Below are positions 62,388-64,000 of a DNA stretch of 64,000 nucleotides, in pieces. Position 1 is the stretch's first letter. Each line of letters opens with the position of its first letter. The DNA comes from Temnothorax longispinosus (lineage: Eukaryota > Arthropoda > Insecta > Hymenoptera > Formicidae): assembly GCF_030848805.1 (NCBI RefSeq), contig NC_092364.1, positions 19,449,447-19,513,446 on the forward strand, read 5' to 3'. Position numbers and translations under genes: made by a program. Under the pieces are notes generated by a model that saw only the letters and a program-made list of their open reading frames with translations, had not been told where the DNA came from and made no database searches.

Positions 62388-64000
62388 AATTACGATCGTT
62401 CAAATGACATGCCCTCGCCTGTTCTATCATAGTCCACAAAATCAGGGATATCGAGGCAGAAAGAGGAATACTCGAGAAATTTCCTCGGTATTATAATAGT
62501 AACATTATAATGAAATTTCCTCTCAGCACGGGAATGTGATTATGTTCGATGCAGAGATCGTTAGACGTATTCGGATGTATCGCTATCGTATAAAAGCTCT
62601 AAAAGTACGCTGCCGTATTCGGAAATTAACGATAATGTCTGTAGAGCGCTTTACATAATCAACAATCTCAAACGTCAACGTTAATAGAACCAAAACGGGT
62701 TACGGCGTACCCGCTTTCTTTCGCGAGGTGGTTATAGTATCCCCGTTGTTACCGTAACCCCTCATTATACTCCCATCGTAGCCTGTTATTAAAGCTGTTT
62801 CTCACTTTTATGAAACAAAGAAGCGCGAATTAAGCAATAAATACGTCGCTGCCTCCTGTGCAGGCCGACCGGTTCGGCAACGACCGTGACACGGCCAGGT
62901 GCAGGTATATCTCTCGGGATCGAGAGCTCAAGATCGTTGATCTAATTGCGATCGGCAATGTATCCAAACCCGTGATCGTATCAAACGCGATCTCGTCGTT
63001 AATATTACAGGCTCTTCAATAGCCGTAATAATTACAAATTCGAATGTTATCACTCATCAAAATTATGCCTTCTTCACGGCTTTTGGAAACTCTTATTACC
63101 CTATAAATTCATCCTTCATAATCGATCCGTCATAAACTGCGACGGGATTATATAGCCCGACAAGTTCCAGATACAGAATCTCGCTAAAGCTAGACGCGTG
63201 CGATGTATAACGTGCAATTCTAACGGAGAAACTGCTTCTACATTTGCGGCGGTATACAGGCGCAAGTACGTTAACACGACGCGAGTACAATGGACACGCG
63301 TTTCGCAAGGGAACGGGGGTATACAGAGAAGGTCGAGTTTGGCTGGGAGGAGGGCGCGGGTGGGTGGTTTGTTGCGACAATGGCGCGGTTACTTTGTCCA
63401 GGAAGTATAGCACCACCGCCGAACCACCCTTCTGGCTTGAGCCACGATACGCTAATGCAAGTTCCGGCGACTGCCGGGTGAAGAAGGACAACGACGGATA
63501 GATGTAGCGACAGAACGGGAGAGAAAACAGGGGGATAAGGGCGACGAAGGGAGTTGGCGGCGAAATAAAAATTGTCCGGGCGCCCAGTAAAAATGAAAGT
63601 TTACTCCCACGACCTTTTATTATCGCTTTGCTCGACGGCGCCGGTACACGCGTACCGAGCTAATTCCATTCTATCTACCTCACGCCGCCGCTACGGAGGG
63701 AAAAAATTGCTATGGCCAGAAGAGAAGAGAGAGACTGGGGAAGCGGCGCACAATAGGTTACGACAAGTTAAACATAAATTGCGCCGACGATATACGATCG
63801 CCCGGCGCTTAAACTTATTCATGTAGTTCTTCGACCGCGTTTTGCGAGATGGCCCGCTTATAAAAGAGCCGGCGATTTATGAAATACGGTATATCTTTAA
63901 AAATCGCATCAAGGATTACTGGTATTACGACGATACATTTCTTGTTCGCTTTAGAAAATAATGACTCTTTTGAAATGAAACTCTAGTCTGGATAAACGGC
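62388..64000. other. Non-coding background at window end
   Basis: Mixed sequence with overlapping open frames at 63096-63501 on both strands, none recognisable. No repeat of note. Nothing indicates a gene running off the window edge. Confidence 0.5.

Noticed and set aside
1..64000. tRNA, rRNA, CRISPR arrays and transposase or reverse-transcriptase genes
   Set aside because: Looked by eye for B-box-like GGTTCGANTCC sequences on both strands, regular spaced repeats and long transposon frames; none convincing. A covariance-model search would be decisive.

Overview
The window looks like 64 kb of eukaryotic nuclear DNA, most likely from an insect and plausibly a hymenopteran such as an ant. This is inferred from several things: AT-rich islands of 1-2 kb alternate with GC-rich stretches; CpG is abundant rather than depleted (cgcg, tcgcg and gcgcg occur throughout); short microsatellites are frequent; there are pyrimidine tracts and TATA-like and splice-like signals; and no long open frame, operon or ribosome-binding-site pattern is present. 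No protein in any frame is recognisable as a known family. No tRNA, rRNA, known microRNA, CRISPR array or transposon-encoded protein was found by eye. The honest reading is a gene desert: intergenic DNA or the interior of large introns.

Repeats are the best-supported content. A 203-bp palindromic miniature inverted-repeat element with a TA target duplication lies at 59119-59321. An exact 30-bp tandem duplication is at 6751-6810. A diverged duplication of about 120 bp lies at 39738-39859 and 40216-40339. Microsatellites include (AT)21 at 5431-5472, (AG)16 at 17885-17916, (GA)n at 46440-46465, an imperfect TCG tract at 15951-16050 and GC-rich pentamers at 30294-30353. Three short-loop G-quadruplex motifs occur at 13679-13693, 29913-29930 and 43659-43673. 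Perfect palindromes include 18 bp at 61548-61565 and 16 bp at 18193-18208. Hairpins occur at 339-396, 2844-2865, 11366-11386, 32256-32279 and 47932-47990.

On top of this are weak gene-like signals, all given low confidence. On the minus strand there are two phase-compatible exon-like blocks (10825-10753 and 10426-10254), a block with a good acceptor (49213-49051), a short block ending in a consensus donor (33993-33876) and an acidic frame (16077-15766). On the plus strand there is an acceptor-to-donor open block (51942-52123), three very short first-exon-like units (20660-20713, 28016-28036, 29598-29605), and a TATA box followed by a 65-codon frame (8006-8268). None could be tied to a known protein, and blocks of this size also arise by chance in 64 kb, so they are candidates rather than gene models. 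I saw no sign of a previously undescribed molecular system. The observations most worth testing are the duplicated block near 40 kb, the exon pair near 10.5 kb and the small TATA-linked first exons.
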